Position numbers and translations under genes: made by a program. 64,000 nucleotides of DNA from Acetobacter nitrogenifigens DSM 23921 = NBRC 105050 (GTDB taxonomy: Bacteria > Pseudomonadota > Alphaproteobacteria > Acetobacterales > Acetobacteraceae), in assembly GCF_000429165.1 (NCBI RefSeq), contig NZ_AUBI01000006.1, forward strand, positions 62,001 to 126,000. Reading direction: 5' to 3'. Each line of letters starts with the position of its first letter. The stretch's first letter is position 1. Shown piece after piece: positions 18,204-28,384 of this stretch. The notes beneath the pieces were generated by a model. It saw nothing but the letters and a program-made list of their open reading frames with translations, made no database searches and was not told the DNA's origin.

Positions 18204-18205
18204 TA

Positions 18206-19459
18206 TTAAGCGACATCGACCCCGAGATTTCGTAGGGCATCCCAGAACCCCGGATAGGTCTTGCCGACGCATGATGGATCAAGGATTTCTATCCCCTCGA
18301 TCATCAAGCCTGCAAGAGCGAAGGCCATGGCGATGCGATGATCCGCGTAAGTCTCGATTTGCGTCGGGAGCGATGTCCCTGCGAGTGAGGGATCTCCGTT
18401 TACAATCAGATCGTCGCCCTCTTCGGATGCCAGACCCTGACGGATGCGGTTCAGTTCTGTGGAAAGTGCGTTGATGCGATCGCACTCTTTCACGCGAAGA
18501 TTCCGAATGCCGCAAAAACGAACCGGCGTTGCATTGAACGCAGCCATGACTGCAAGTGTCGGAATTGCGTCCTGCATCTGAGAACCGTCGATCTGTGACG
18601 GCATATGCGGGAACGCTCGTATCATCTCGTAAGCGCGCGCATCGGGTTGTGAGAATGCTTCGGGCGCCAGTCCGACGTCGATGACGCCTCCCGTAAGCGC
18701 GCCAGCGGCCCACAGGTAAGTCGCGGCGGACGCATCGGGTTCAATGACAAGATCACACGCAACGTAGCGTGCTGGTTCGACACGCCAGCTCATAGGCCCG
18801 GTTTGTTCGACCGCACCGCCGAAGGCGCGCATCGCGGTCAACGTCAGATCCACGTAACCTCGGGCGTCAAGCCCAGAACCTTGCAACTGGATTTCGACCG
18901 GCGCATCGGCTTTGCCTGCAGCCATGAGGATCGCAGAAACGTATTGGCTCGAAAGTCCGGCGTCGATCGTCACGAGCCCGCCTGAGAGACGTCCAAAGCC
19001 CTGCACCGTTACTGGCGGACATCCCGTTGGCGCAGCTGCGTCCACGCCCAGCGCAGTCAGGGCGGCGATAAGTGGCGCAATGGGGCGCTTGTGCATATGT
19101 GCATCGCCATCCAGCACAACCATGCCGGGCACGTAAGGCGCTATGCCGGTAAGGAAGCGAACGGCTGTGCCAGCATTGCCCAGAAACAGCGGAGCGTCGG
19201 GGCGCTTCAGGTTTCCGGTTCCGGTGACGACGAAAGTCGTGTCGTCGGGTTCTTGCACGTCGACGCCCATTTGGCGTAGTGCGGCAGCCATATATCGCGT
19301 GTCGTCGCTCTTGAGCGCCCCGGTCAGACGGCTCACGCCCTCAGACAATGCGGCCAGAGGCAGCGCGCGGTTCGTGATCGACTTCGAGCCGGGCGGCGTG
19401 ACGTGCCCAAACAGGGGCCGGTTGGGGGGCGTGACGCGCGCCGCAGAAGCGATGACCAT
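18206..19459 (-). CDS. aroA: 3-phosphoshikimate 1-carboxyvinyltransferase (EPSP synthase)
   Basis: Makes EPSP from shikimate-3-phosphate and PEP in the aromatic amino acid pathway. The 417-aa protein has P-P-G-S-K-S-I-T-N-R-A near the start, G-N-A-G-T-A-V-R-F-L-T (the LGNAG(T)AxR motif), V-T-I-D-A-G-L-S-S-Q-Y and R-V-K-E-C-D-R-I-N. I chose the ATG at 19459 because GGAGG lies a few bases upstream; the frame is open to 19684 but that part has no family resemblance. It resembles class I (AroA) enzymes. A gap of 77 bp separates it from the upstream dehydrogenase gene on the same strand. Confidence 0.95.
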   Translation of the reverse strand: MVIASAARVTPPNRPLFGHVTPPGSKSITNRALPLAALSEGVSRLTGALKSDDTRYMAAALRQMGVDVQEPDDTTFVVTGTGNLKRPDAPLFLGNAGTAVRFLTGIAPYVPGMVVLDGDAHMHKRPIAPLIAALTALGVDAAAPTGCPPVTVQGFGRLSGGLVTIDAGLSSQYVSAILMAAGKADAPVEIQLQGSGLDARGYVDLTLTAMRAFGGAVEQTGPMSWRVEPARYVACDLVIEPDASAATYLWAAGALTGGVIDVGLAPEAFSQPDARAYEMIRAFPHMPSQIDGSQMQDAIPTLAVMAAFNATPVRFCGIRNLRVKECDRINALSTELNRIRQGLASEEGDDLIVNGDPSLAGTSLPTQIETYADHRIAMAFALAGLMIEGIEILDPSCVGKTYPGFWDALRNLGVDVA

Positions 19460-19536
19460 GGAACCTCCGCCATTTCGTGGATCGCCGCCTTTACCACGAA
19501 ATGGCGATGGCGCCTCCCCTGTCCGGGCGGTGTTGG

Positions 19537-20463
19537 TCAGTACCGTTTCGAGCGGTCGACGAGGCCCTCCGGAGGCTGACCGGAGCGATGGCGGCGGATA
19601 TTGGCGATGATGCTGGCGACGCCGGTGTCCGGGCGGGTGTTGCTGGCGATATGAGGCGTGATGACGACTTGTGGGTGATCCCACAGCGGATCGCTCTCGG
19701 GCAAGGGCTCAGGGTCCGTCACATCCAGAATGGCCCACTTCAAATGGCCGGAATCAAGCGCCTCGATGAGATCCTCGCCGACGACCTGAGGGCCGCGGCC
19801 TGCGTTTATCAGGGTCGCGCCAGCGGGAAGTTTCGCGAACAGAGTTCGGTTGAACATGCCGCGGGTTTCATCGGTCAGCGGCAGAAGGCAGACAAGGATA
19901 TCGGTCTGGGCAAGGAATGCGTCGAGGGTGTCGGCACCGTGAAAGACCTGAACTCCGTCAATATCGCGCGGACTACGATTCCAGCCGAGAGTCGGAAAGC
20001 CAAGGTTTGCGATCGCCTGCGCGCAAGGGACGCCGAGAGTTCCAAGTCCCATGATCCCGACCCGCGTTTGCGCAGCTTGCCGCTCTGGCCACGTACGCCA
20101 CACTTGGCCGCGCTGCTGCTGTGCATAGAGCGGAAGATCGCGATGTGCGGACAGCACGAAAGCGACGACATACTCGATCATCCCCTGCGTCAGGCCGGGT
20201 TCGATCATGCGCACCAGGCCGACATGGTCGGGCAGCGTGGACAGGTCGAACTGATCGACCCCAGCCCCCAGGGAGAAGACGAGTTTCAGATTTGGGAAAC
20301 GTGTGGCCAGGTCCGCTTCCGGTTTCCAGAGCGCGACATACTCCACTTGCTCGGGATCGCCGTATTCCGGCCAGTTATGGAATTCCATTTCAGGCATCTG
20401 TTCATGGAACAGCTCCCGCCACGTATTTTCGCGATCCTGAAAGGCCTTGAGAACGAAAGACAT
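19537..20463 (-). CDS. D-2-hydroxyacid dehydrogenase, GhrA-like (glyoxylate/hydroxypyruvate reductase)
   Basis: 308 aa from the ATG at 20463, preceded by GGGGAAGAAG. The NAD(P)-binding loop is G-I-M-G-L-G-T-L-G, and the catalytic residues of the family are visible as Arg in N-A-G-R-G-P, the acid in D-V-T-D-P-E-P and His in T-P-H-I-A-S. The short N-terminal substrate domain with L-V-F-S-L-G-A-G-V-D-Q resembles the GhrA subgroup, which reduces glyoxylate and hydroxypyruvate. The substrate is inferred from subgroup resemblance. A longer start at 20526 is open but lacks conserved residues. Confidence 0.85.
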   Translation of the reverse strand: MSFVLKAFQDRENTWRELFHEQMPEMEFHNWPEYGDPEQVEYVALWKPEADLATRFPNLKLVFSLGAGVDQFDLSTLPDHVGLVRMIEPGLTQGMIEYVVAFVLSAHRDLPLYAQQQRGQVWRTWPERQAAQTRVGIMGLGTLGVPCAQAIANLGFPTLGWNRSPRDIDGVQVFHGADTLDAFLAQTDILVCLLPLTDETRGMFNRTLFAKLPAGATLINAGRGPQVVGEDLIEALDSGHLKWAILDVTDPEPLPESDPLWDHPQVVITPHIASNTRPDTGVASIIANIRRHRSGQPPEGLVDRSKRY

Positions 20464-20595
20464 AATCGACGCTTCTTCCCCTGATGATGCGATGACGAAA
20501 CGAGCAACATAGCCTCGTTCCGTCAAGGGCGCCTGTTTCAGGGAATGTCGAGGCGGAGGTCCCGGAACGTCTCCGAGCCCCTGCCGCCTTAGCGT

Positions 20596-21624
<1,029 letters not shown>

Positions 21625-21822
21625 TTCCACTCCTCGAACCCCGACCGCGACGACGGGTCGCGCCGTCGCCGCCAGTCTCGGCGCCTCCAGCGTCATAACT
21701 GCGCTGTCCGCTGACTCTCTCATAAGCCCAGCCCTCCTCGCAATGCGTCCGGCGAGAATTCATCCGCGTCCGCTGCGTGCGACATGCCTCGTTAACTATT
21801 TGTTCGCTTCTGTTCTCTTTTG

Positions 21823-21837
21823 GAACAAAAAAAGAAC
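21823..21837 (-). promoter_or_regulatory. LexA (SOS) box upstream of recA
   Basis: On the minus strand the bases read GTTC-N7-GTTC with seven T in the spacer. GTTC-N7-GTTC is the established LexA operator of Alphaproteobacteria, and recA is its classic target. The site is 100 bp before the longest possible recA frame and about 200 bp before the preferred start. A nearby GTTC-N6-GTTC on the plus strand (21802-21815) has the wrong spacing. Confidence 0.8.
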
Positions 21838-21874
21838 AAAGACAAGCGAAATGTCGATGAATGCCGAGCGTGGC

Positions 21875-22513
21875 TCAGCCGTGCTTCCAGGCCGCTCCCG
21901 TATAGAAAAACCTGCCCAGCCCGATGGTGAAGATCAGGCAGCCGTAGAGACTGTGTTCGATGCACGCCACCCGCAGATCCCGATGTCGCGCATAGTCTCT
22001 CGCGAACAGCAGGCCGCCGATCGTCGTCATGGCTATGGCGATCCAGTTAAGGAACAGAATATGGGCGAAACCGAACGCCAGAGCGCTGGCGGCGACTGTC
22101 CCCCTGTCGCCGCCAAACAGCCCGCCATAGCGTCGGAACAGAAACGATCGGTACAGCATCTCCTGCGGCCAGACGGACAGCAGCGGATAAAGAACCATGA
22201 TCACGAGCCAGAAACCCGGCTTTTCTCGCGGGAGGATGAACAGGGTCTGTGGCGACCAGATCCAGGCGGCGCCCGTGATGAGCGGCGCGAGGACGATGAA
22301 ACGCAGCAAAGGCGTACGCAATGCGGCGTCGAGTGTCTCATCAGACTGGGGGGCGGATGCACCGCGCTGGCCGAGCCAGGCGAGAGCTGCTGCAGCCCAC
22401 AGCAGCCCGAACAGAACGCCCGCGCGATGAAGCGCGAGGATCGCCAGAGGTCCTCCGACGAACAGCAACAGGAATTCAGCCGCCCGGCGAATACGCCAGG
22501 GTATGCCCGTCAT
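21875..22513 (-). CDS. CPBP-family intramembrane protease-like protein
   Basis: 212 aa with about six hydrophobic segments. The CPBP (Abi/CAAX protease) motifs are recognisable: W-P-Q-E-M-L-Y-R-S-F in place of the usual E-E-x-x-x-R, F-G-F-A-H-I-L-F for the FxxxH motif, and C-I-E-H-S-L-Y-G near the C-terminus for the last histidine helix. The first Glu of the double-Glu motif is Gln here; I believe a P-Q-E variant exists in related proteins, but activity cannot be assumed. It ends 38 bp before the SOS box, reads in the same direction as recA and lies upstream of it. Function unknown. Confidence 0.75.
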   Translation of the reverse strand: MTGIPWRIRRAAEFLLLFVGGPLAILALHRAGVLFGLLWAAAALAWLGQRGASAPQSDETLDAALRTPLLRFIVLAPLITGAAWIWSPQTLFILPREKPGFWLVIMVLYPLLSVWPQEMLYRSFLFRRYGGLFGGDRGTVAASALAFGFAHILFLNWIAIAMTTIGGLLFARDYARHRDLRVACIEHSLYGCLIFTIGLGRFFYTGAAWKHG

Positions 22514-22635
22514 TGCCCGGCCGCCGGCGCAGCGTAATCATTCGCGTACAGGCCACACGAACACGTCCACACAATACGCCCGACCAGAGACCCAATTTCA
22601 GACGATCTGCATCGCGGCATCCCGAAGCTCTCCCG

Positions 22636-23985
22636 TTAAATTCTCCCCGACGCCCGCTCCGGCGTCTCGCCACGCGTCGCCGCCATCGCCCACCCAGCGA
22701 TCAGGAACACCCACCCACCCGAAGGCAGCGAAAACAGGGCGCTGGTGCTCGCGATCGGCCAGATCGTCACGACGCAGGCCACGAACAGCATTGCGTTCTC
22801 TGGCGTCGGGGCGGCGGCGGGCGTGATTCTGGACATGCGCTCTGCGCCGCGTGAAGGCAGGAACGGACGTGCGATCAGGCGCAGCCAGCACAGGATCATC
22901 GCCACGAGCAACGCCAGCCCCGGAAGCCCTGCCGCAGTCGCGACCTGCAGATAGTAATTATGCGGATGGATGTTGCAGCCGTTTTCCGCAGGTCCGACGA
23001 AGGGAATGTCGAACTGCGGCAGGCCATGGAAATACTGCGGGTCAAGGCAATGAAACCGGAACCCGTCGAACCCGACGCCCAGCATGGGGTGCTCGGCGAC
23101 CATCACGGCCGCGCGCGTATAGATCTGACCATAGGGGCTGGCTGTGAAGTGACTGATCTGATCGGCGAATTTTATGACCAGCTTACTATAGGTCGGTGGG
23201 GAGATCACCGGCAGCGCCGCCAGCACGACGCCGCCGAGACCGAGGGCGGCGATCACGGGCAGACGCATGCGACGTACGAGCAACGCTGTCAGCAGCAGCC
23301 CGGCCACCATCAGCAGATTCGCCATGCGCTGTCCGATCAGGATCATGGTGGCGATGAGCAGCAATAGCCCGGTGAGGCCGACCAACCTTGATCGCCATGT
23401 ATCACGAGCCAGAAGCCGCAACATCACCGGCATCGCGCCGGGAAACATCACCATCAGCAGGGCGTTGCCCGCGCGCGGCTTCAGAAACGGCCCGGTCAGG
23501 GCTCCGTCGCCCCAGCGGCCGTAGCCAAGGGCATTGTACCCGGTCAGGTACTGCTGCCAGCATTCCAGCACGGTCCAGCCGGCCAGCGCCGCGCAGACGC
23601 CTGCCGCAGCGCCGCGCGCCCTGCGCCCGGCCAGAGTCCAGAAGGAAGCTGCTGCGGCGAACAGAAAGAACCGGACGCTCAGGACGCCCTGAATCGCTGA
23701 GGACGCAGGCCCTGCCAGAACCGACGACACGACGATCACGCCCCAGAGCGCCAGCCCGAATTGCAGCCAGCGAGCCCGCAGCCATGACCAGTCGCGCAAA
23801 GCTGCGCTTCGCAGTACGAAAAGAACGGTGACGACGGAGACTACCGCATCCGACAGGGCGCGGGTGCGAAACAGCAGGATCGGCAACAGGATTGTCGCTG
23901 GAATAGCGATAACCCCGAGTAACCGTGAGAGCCCGACTGCTATAGGGCCGGGCGAGGATCGATCTGGTCTGAACGTCGCTCTCAT
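22636..23985 (-). CDS. O-antigen ligase / polymerase family membrane protein
   Basis: 449 aa with ten or more hydrophobic helices. A large periplasmic loop in the second half contains H-P-H-N-Y-Y-L-Q and H-P-M-L-G-V-G-F-D-G-F, the pattern of the Wzy/WaaL (O-antigen ligase) superfamily, in which the H-N-x-x-L segment is functional. It probably joins or polymerises a surface polysaccharide on lipid A or another carrier. No other glycan genes are adjacent, so the substrate cannot be told. Same strand as the CPBP and tldD genes but spaced by more than 100 bp from each. Confidence 0.8.
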   Translation of the reverse strand: MRATFRPDRSSPGPIAVGLSRLLGVIAIPATILLPILLFRTRALSDAVVSVVTVLFVLRSAALRDWSWLRARWLQFGLALWGVIVVSSVLAGPASSAIQGVLSVRFFLFAAAASFWTLAGRRARGAAAGVCAALAGWTVLECWQQYLTGYNALGYGRWGDGALTGPFLKPRAGNALLMVMFPGAMPVMLRLLARDTWRSRLVGLTGLLLLIATMILIGQRMANLLMVAGLLLTALLVRRMRLPVIAALGLGGVVLAALPVISPPTYSKLVIKFADQISHFTASPYGQIYTRAAVMVAEHPMLGVGFDGFRFHCLDPQYFHGLPQFDIPFVGPAENGCNIHPHNYYLQVATAAGLPGLALLVAMILCWLRLIARPFLPSRGAERMSRITPAAAPTPENAMLFVACVVTIWPIASTSALFSLPSGGWVFLIAGWAMAATRGETPERASGRI

Positions 23986-24151
23986 GACCGTTTGTCAGCC
24001 GCGATATCCGGCGCAAAAGAGAGCGAATGGATCATGGATAACGTGGCTCCGGCTGCGGAGAAATTGCCGAGACGCGGGACGGCGAAGCAACGCCATCCCG
24101 TCTAGGTGGAAAGTTTGCAGGAGAAAGGAAACCGAAAAGACGGCCGGCCTG

Positions 24152-25654
24152 TCAGCCGACGGTGCCGCCGACGGTAAGCCCCGTCATCTTCAACGTCGGT
24201 TGTCCGACGCCGACAGGCACGCCCTGCCCGGACTTGCCGCATGTGCCGATCCCGGGATCGAGCGCGACATCGGAGCCGATCATCGACACTTTGGTCATGG
24301 CGTCCGCGCCGTTGCCGATCAGCGTCGCGCCACGGACTGGGGCCGTCACCTTGCCGTCCTCGATCAGATAGGCCTCGGATGTGGCGAACACGAACTTGCC
24401 CGAGGTGATGTCCACCTGCCCACCGCCGAAATTGACGGCGTAGAGCCCGCGCTTGACCGAGCGGATCATGTCTTCGGTCGTCGCGTCGCCGCCCAACATC
24501 AACGTGTTGGTCATGCGCGGCATCGGGGAGTAGGCGTATGACTGCCTCCGTCCGTTGCCGGTCGGCGCGACGCCCATCAGACGCGCGTTCATGCGGTCTT
24601 GAATGAAGCCGGTCAGGATGCCGTCCTCGATCATGACGGTGCGCCCGGACGGCGTGCCTTCGTCATCAACGGTCAGGCTGCCGCGACGATCAGGCAGCGT
24701 GCCGTCGTCGATCACCGTGACGCCTGGGCTTGCGACGCGCTTGCCGACCAGTCCGGCGAACATAGAGGTGCCCTTGCGGTTGAAGTCGCCCTCAAGGCCG
24801 TGACCGACGGCTTCGTGCAGAAGAATGCCCGGCCAGCCGGAACCGAGCACGATCTCCATTTCACCGGCCGGCGCCGGACGCGCGTCGAGATTGACCAGCG
24901 CCATCCGCAGCGCTTCGTCCACCGCGTCGCGCCAGACATTGGGCGTGAGCACCCGCGTGATGTCGAAGCGGCCGCCCTGCCCGTGGGAGCCGCTCTCGCG
25001 TCGTCCGTCCTTCTCCACAACCACGGAGACGTTCAACCGAACCAGAGGCCGCAGGTCGGCCACGCGCTGTCCGTCGGCGCGGATGATCTGCACCGCCTGC
25101 CACTCGGCGCTGAGAGACGCCATGACCTGCACGACCCGGGAGTCCTTGCCGCGCGCATAAGCGTCGATCTCGCTCAGAACTCCGGCGCGCACGCTGAAAT
25201 CGGTGTCGTGCAGCGGGTTAAGGTCGCTGTACAGGCGCGTGTTGGTGGCGCGCGGGGGATCGGCGCGGACGCCGGAGCGGCCTGCACGCACCGCGCGGAC
25301 CGTCTCGCCCGCGCGCAGCAGCGACTCTTCACTGATTTCATCGGAATGCGCGAAACCGGATTCTTCGCCCAGCACGCTGCGCAGCCCGAAACCGGCGCTG
25401 GTGTTGAAGGATGCGGTGCGGATGACGCCATCTTCGAGCGATACGCCCTCGCTCTCGCGGTATTCGAGGAAGAGTTCCCCGTCGTCCATGCCTTCCAGCG
25501 CGCTCGCCGTGAGCGTTTCTGCGGCTGAACGATCCAGTCTGGCGCCTGCCCGCTCGAAAAACAGACGGTCGGTCGTGGCCAGCGCGCCGAGAGGGTCGGT
25601 TCGGTTCACGGAGCGACCGCTATCCGGGTTCGGGCTTGAAGATGCGGATGACAT
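24152..25654 (-). CDS. tldD: TldD metalloprotease
   Basis: 500 aa. TldD pairs with TldE/PmbA to degrade unfolded peptides and mature some peptide modifications. The zinc motif is H-E-A-V-G-H-G-L-E-G-D (HExxxH), with the conserved C-terminal C-G-K-S-G-Q-G-V-P-V-G-V-G-Q-P. The ATG at 25654 has GGGAG at suitable distance. No tldE is in the window; the partner is often encoded apart. The gene is divergent from the trehalase gene, with about 280 bp between them. Confidence 0.93.
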   Translation of the reverse strand: MSSASSSPNPDSGRSVNRTDPLGALATTDRLFFERAGARLDRSAAETLTASALEGMDDGELFLEYRESEGVSLEDGVIRTASFNTSAGFGLRSVLGEESGFAHSDEISEESLLRAGETVRAVRAGRSGVRADPPRATNTRLYSDLNPLHDTDFSVRAGVLSEIDAYARGKDSRVVQVMASLSAEWQAVQIIRADGQRVADLRPLVRLNVSVVVEKDGRRESGSHGQGGRFDITRVLTPNVWRDAVDEALRMALVNLDARPAPAGEMEIVLGSGWPGILLHEAVGHGLEGDFNRKGTSMFAGLVGKRVASPGVTVIDDGTLPDRRGSLTVDDEGTPSGRTVMIEDGILTGFIQDRMNARLMGVAPTGNGRRQSYAYSPMPRMTNTLMLGGDATTEDMIRSVKRGLYAVNFGGGQVDITSGKFVFATSEAYLIEDGKVTAPVRGATLIGNGADAMTKVSMIGSDVALDPGIGTCGKSGQGVPVGVGQPTLKMTGLTVGGTVG

Positions 25655-25922
25655 AGGCGAGACTCCCGAACTGCTGACCGACGCCGCGATCCGTCACGTC
25701 GGACGTCCGAGGCTGGGGGGCGAATGCAAATCATAGCCGCTTTCGCCGATCTCGGAAGACCTGTCGCGGAAAGCGCCCCCTGTATGCGCAAGCGAACCCG
25801 GCGCCGGCTTTCAGCGCTCGCTGGATGCAACTCTACGATCATCGACTCATTGTTTCGTAACATGCATATGAGCGGCGAGATCTCGCCATGCAAGATTCGG
25901 TTCTTGTTCGGGCTGGCGGAAT
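25655..25922. other. Divergent promoter region between tldD and trehalase
   Basis: About 270 bases that should hold the promoters of both genes. I see no convincing -35/-10 pair, inverted repeat or small gene. A possible ATG-rich stretch at 25861-25875 is not linked to a ribosome site in any long frame. Confidence 0.3.
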
Positions 25923-25936
25923 AAGGAGTCCTTTTG
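25923..25936 (+). promoter_or_regulatory. Ribosome binding site fixing a TTG start
   Basis: AAGGAG (25923-25928) lies five bases before TTG (25934-25936). No ATG is in frame before the signal peptide, so this site supports TTG initiation of the trehalase. An ATG at 25975 is in another frame. Confidence 0.7.
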
Positions 25937-28213
25937 ACAGTCAGACTCTTCGGACGTTCAGTTCCCTCACAAACATGCGTATCCCCCGCCCGCATTGCGC
26001 TACGCGCAACCCTGCAGGCGTGCCTGCTGGCCGGGGGCGTTTTTGCGCTGGACGCCACCTTGGGATCGGTATACGCGAACGCCGCGCCGACAGACGACCC
26101 TAGCGACGCCCGGAATGCCTCTCGCGCCGACGTATCCGCCACGCCGTCCACAGACTTTTCTCAAACACAGGTCGCTCCGGACGGAACGCCCCGTTCGTCA
26201 AATGGTAACGATGCTTCCGGCAGGCTGACGCCGGGAAATAACCCGACAACATTCACTGCCCCCGAGATTGAGCCGCCCATGGAGCAAACCCGTGAGAAAG
26301 ACAGCGCAACCGGGGACGGTCCCGCCTCCGCGTATCCGCACCTTTCGTCTCGCGGAGCTCCCTCAAGTCAAAACCAGCCGCCTTCCACGCAAGATGACGA
26401 AGTCCTGCTGATACATCCGACAATCATCCCCGCGCCGCAATCGACGACGCATGTCGATGCGCAGCAGGATTTGCGTCCGCCGTCCATCGCGCTGGACGGG
26501 CTGTTCGCCGCGATCGGTCAGGCCCGGATTTTCACTGACGCCAAGGCCGCCGCCGACGCTTATCCAAACCATCCGCCTTCAGAGATTTTGAAAGCCTGGC
26601 GTGAGCAGAGGGACGAGCCGGGTTTCGATCTCAAGACCTTCGTCGCAACCTATTTCACGACGCCGGAGTTCACCTCGGCGGCTTATCAGCGTACGCCGGG
26701 CGAAAACGTGCGGGATTATATCTCCGGCATGTGGAACGTTCTGACCCGCGAGCCAGACCGGCAGATTCCATGGTCGTCGCAGTTGCCGCTGCCGAAGAAA
26801 TACGTGGTGCCCGGAGGGCGTTTCAGCGAAATCTATTACTGGGACAGCTACTTCACGATGATCGGCCTGTACGAGGACGGTCGGATCGATCTGATGCGCT
26901 CGACCCTTGAAGATCTGGCCTCGTTGATTGATCGTTACGGCCACATCCCGAACGGCAGCCGAACCTATTATCTCAGCCGCTCGCAGCCGGCTTTCTTCGC
27001 CATCATGCTGGATCTGCTGGCCGGCCATGATGGGCAGGTCGTTTACACGCGTTTTCTGCCTGAACTGCAGCGCGAATACGATTACTGGACAGACGGAGCT
27101 TCGACTTTGGAGCCCGGCCACGCCTGGCGGCATGCAGTTCGCCTTCCCGACGGCACGTTGATGGTGAGGCCGTGGGACGATCTCGACACCCCGCGCGACG
27201 AGAGTTACCCCGAAGACATCGCCACGGCTGCGTCTACGTCTCGTCCATCGCACGAAGTGTGGCGAGATCTTCGCGCAGGCGCTGAAACCGGCTGGGATTA
27301 CTCTGCCCGCTGGCTCGCCGATCACCACACGCTGTCCACGATCCACACCACGGATCTGGTGACCATCGAGATGAACTGCACCGTGGCGCATCTCGCGCAG
27401 ACGCTGGCCCACGCCTACGAACTTGCGGGCGATCAGGGAAAAGCCACCCGTTATGGCGCTGACGCCAAGGCGCGTGTCACCGCTCTCAGGAAATATCTGT
27501 GGGATCCGGAGCGCGAAGCTTTCTACGACTATGACTGGAAGCAAGGGAAGCGGACAGACGTTCTTTCAGCCGCGACCGCTATGCCGTTGTTCCTGCATCT
27601 GGCGACTGACGAGCAGGCTCACGCCGTGGCCCACACATTGCGGACGAAACTGCTGAAGGTTGGCGGCCTCGTCGCGACGGATATCACCAGCGGCCAGCAA
27701 TGGGACGCTCCGAACGGTTGGGCGCCGCTGCAATGGATGGCGGTAAAGGGGCTTAATCAATACGGGGAAGAGGCGCTTGCGGAGGATATCGCCCGCCGCT
27801 GGATGGCCCGTGTAATCGGGACGTATGAAAAAAGCGGCGTTCTTTTGGAGAAATACGACGTCGTGGCCCCAGAGATCAGTCCTACTGGGGGAGCGGGCGG
27901 TGGTGAGTATCCCATGCAAGTCGGCTTTGGGTGGACCAACGGCACCCTGCTCGGTTTGATGAACCGCTACCCCCGGAACGCGCGGCAGGTTCTCGACAGG
28001 AATCCGCTGTCGGACCAGATGTCGAAAGCGGCTGAAACGTCTGGCGGCGTGGCGACCGAGACGCCGTCGATCAAGACCGAGGCCAAACCGACGCTCAAGA
28101 AGGTGGGGACGCCGGAAGAGCGGGCGCATGCCGAAATGCATCCCGTCGCAGGAGTTCCGCCCAGTCATGAAGCGCGGGAGAGGTTGGGTGATGGACCGTC
28201 CTCCGGTCCGTGA
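25934..28213 (+). CDS. treA: Periplasmic trehalase (GH37)
   Basis: 759 aa. Splits trehalose to two glucose units. Both family signatures are present: P-G-G-R-F-S-E-I-Y-Y-W-D-S-Y-F and Q-W-D-A-P-N-G-W-A-P-L-Q. The N-terminus has a basic start and a hydrophobic stretch ending Y-A-N-A-A-P, a signal peptide. Residues about 50-160 are an Asp/Ser/Thr/Pro-rich stretch that looks disordered, and a basic 60-residue tail follows the catalytic domain, so the protein is about 200 aa longer than E. coli TreA. The start is TTG, supported by the ribosome site directly upstream. It is convergent with dnaJ. Confidence 0.93.
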   Translation: MTVRLFGRSVPSQTCVSPARIALRATLQACLLAGGVFALDATLGSVYANAAPTDDPSDARNASRADVSATPSTDFSQTQVAPDGTPRSSNGNDASGRLTPGNNPTTFTAPEIEPPMEQTREKDSATGDGPASAYPHLSSRGAPSSQNQPPSTQDDEVLLIHPTIIPAPQSTTHVDAQQDLRPPSIALDGLFAAIGQARIFTDAKAAADAYPNHPPSEILKAWREQRDEPGFDLKTFVATYFTTPEFTSAAYQRTPGENVRDYISGMWNVLTREPDRQIPWSSQLPLPKKYVVPGGRFSEIYYWDSYFTMIGLYEDGRIDLMRSTLEDLASLIDRYGHIPNGSRTYYLSRSQPAFFAIMLDLLAGHDGQVVYTRFLPELQREYDYWTDGASTLEPGHAWRHAVRLPDGTLMVRPWDDLDTPRDESYPEDIATAASTSRPSHEVWRDLRAGAETGWDYSARWLADHHTLSTIHTTDLVTIEMNCTVAHLAQTLAHAYELAGDQGKATRYGADAKARVTALRKYLWDPEREAFYDYDWKQGKRTDVLSAATAMPLFLHLATDEQAHAVAHTLRTKLLKVGGLVATDITSGQQWDAPNGWAPLQWMAVKGLNQYGEEALAEDIARRWMARVIGTYEKSGVLLEKYDVVAPEISPTGGAGGGEYPMQVGFGWTNGTLLGLMNRYPRNARQVLDRNPLSDQMSKAAETSGGVATETPSIKTEAKPTLKKVGTPEERAHAEMHPVAGVPPSHEARERLGDGPSSGP

Positions 28214-28346
28214 TAGGCCTTTGTCCTGGATGAAGCTGAATCTGTAGCGATGCTCTCGCGATTCGGTTGATTGTCTGGTGAAGGTCGTGATCAGAAGTTA
28301 TTTTTTGGTTTTCCCGAAAGCTCGACTGCGTATTGCAGTTGCATGA

Positions 28347-28377
28347 GGGCTGGAACGCCTGCAATGCGCTCCAGCCC
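28347..28377 (-). terminator. Hairpin beside the dnaJ stop
   Basis: GGGCTGGA (28347-28354) pairs with TCCAGCCC (28370-28377), with CGC/GCG pairing inside after a one-base mismatch. It starts eight bases after the dnaJ stop. No T run follows on either strand, so it may be a 3'-end stabiliser or a weak two-way terminator between dnaJ and trehalase. Confidence 0.45.
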
Positions 28378-28384
28378 ATCTGCC

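Noticed and set aside
21802-21815. Second GTTC repeat near the recA LexA box
   Set aside because: The spacer is six bases instead of seven and it lies on the other strand.
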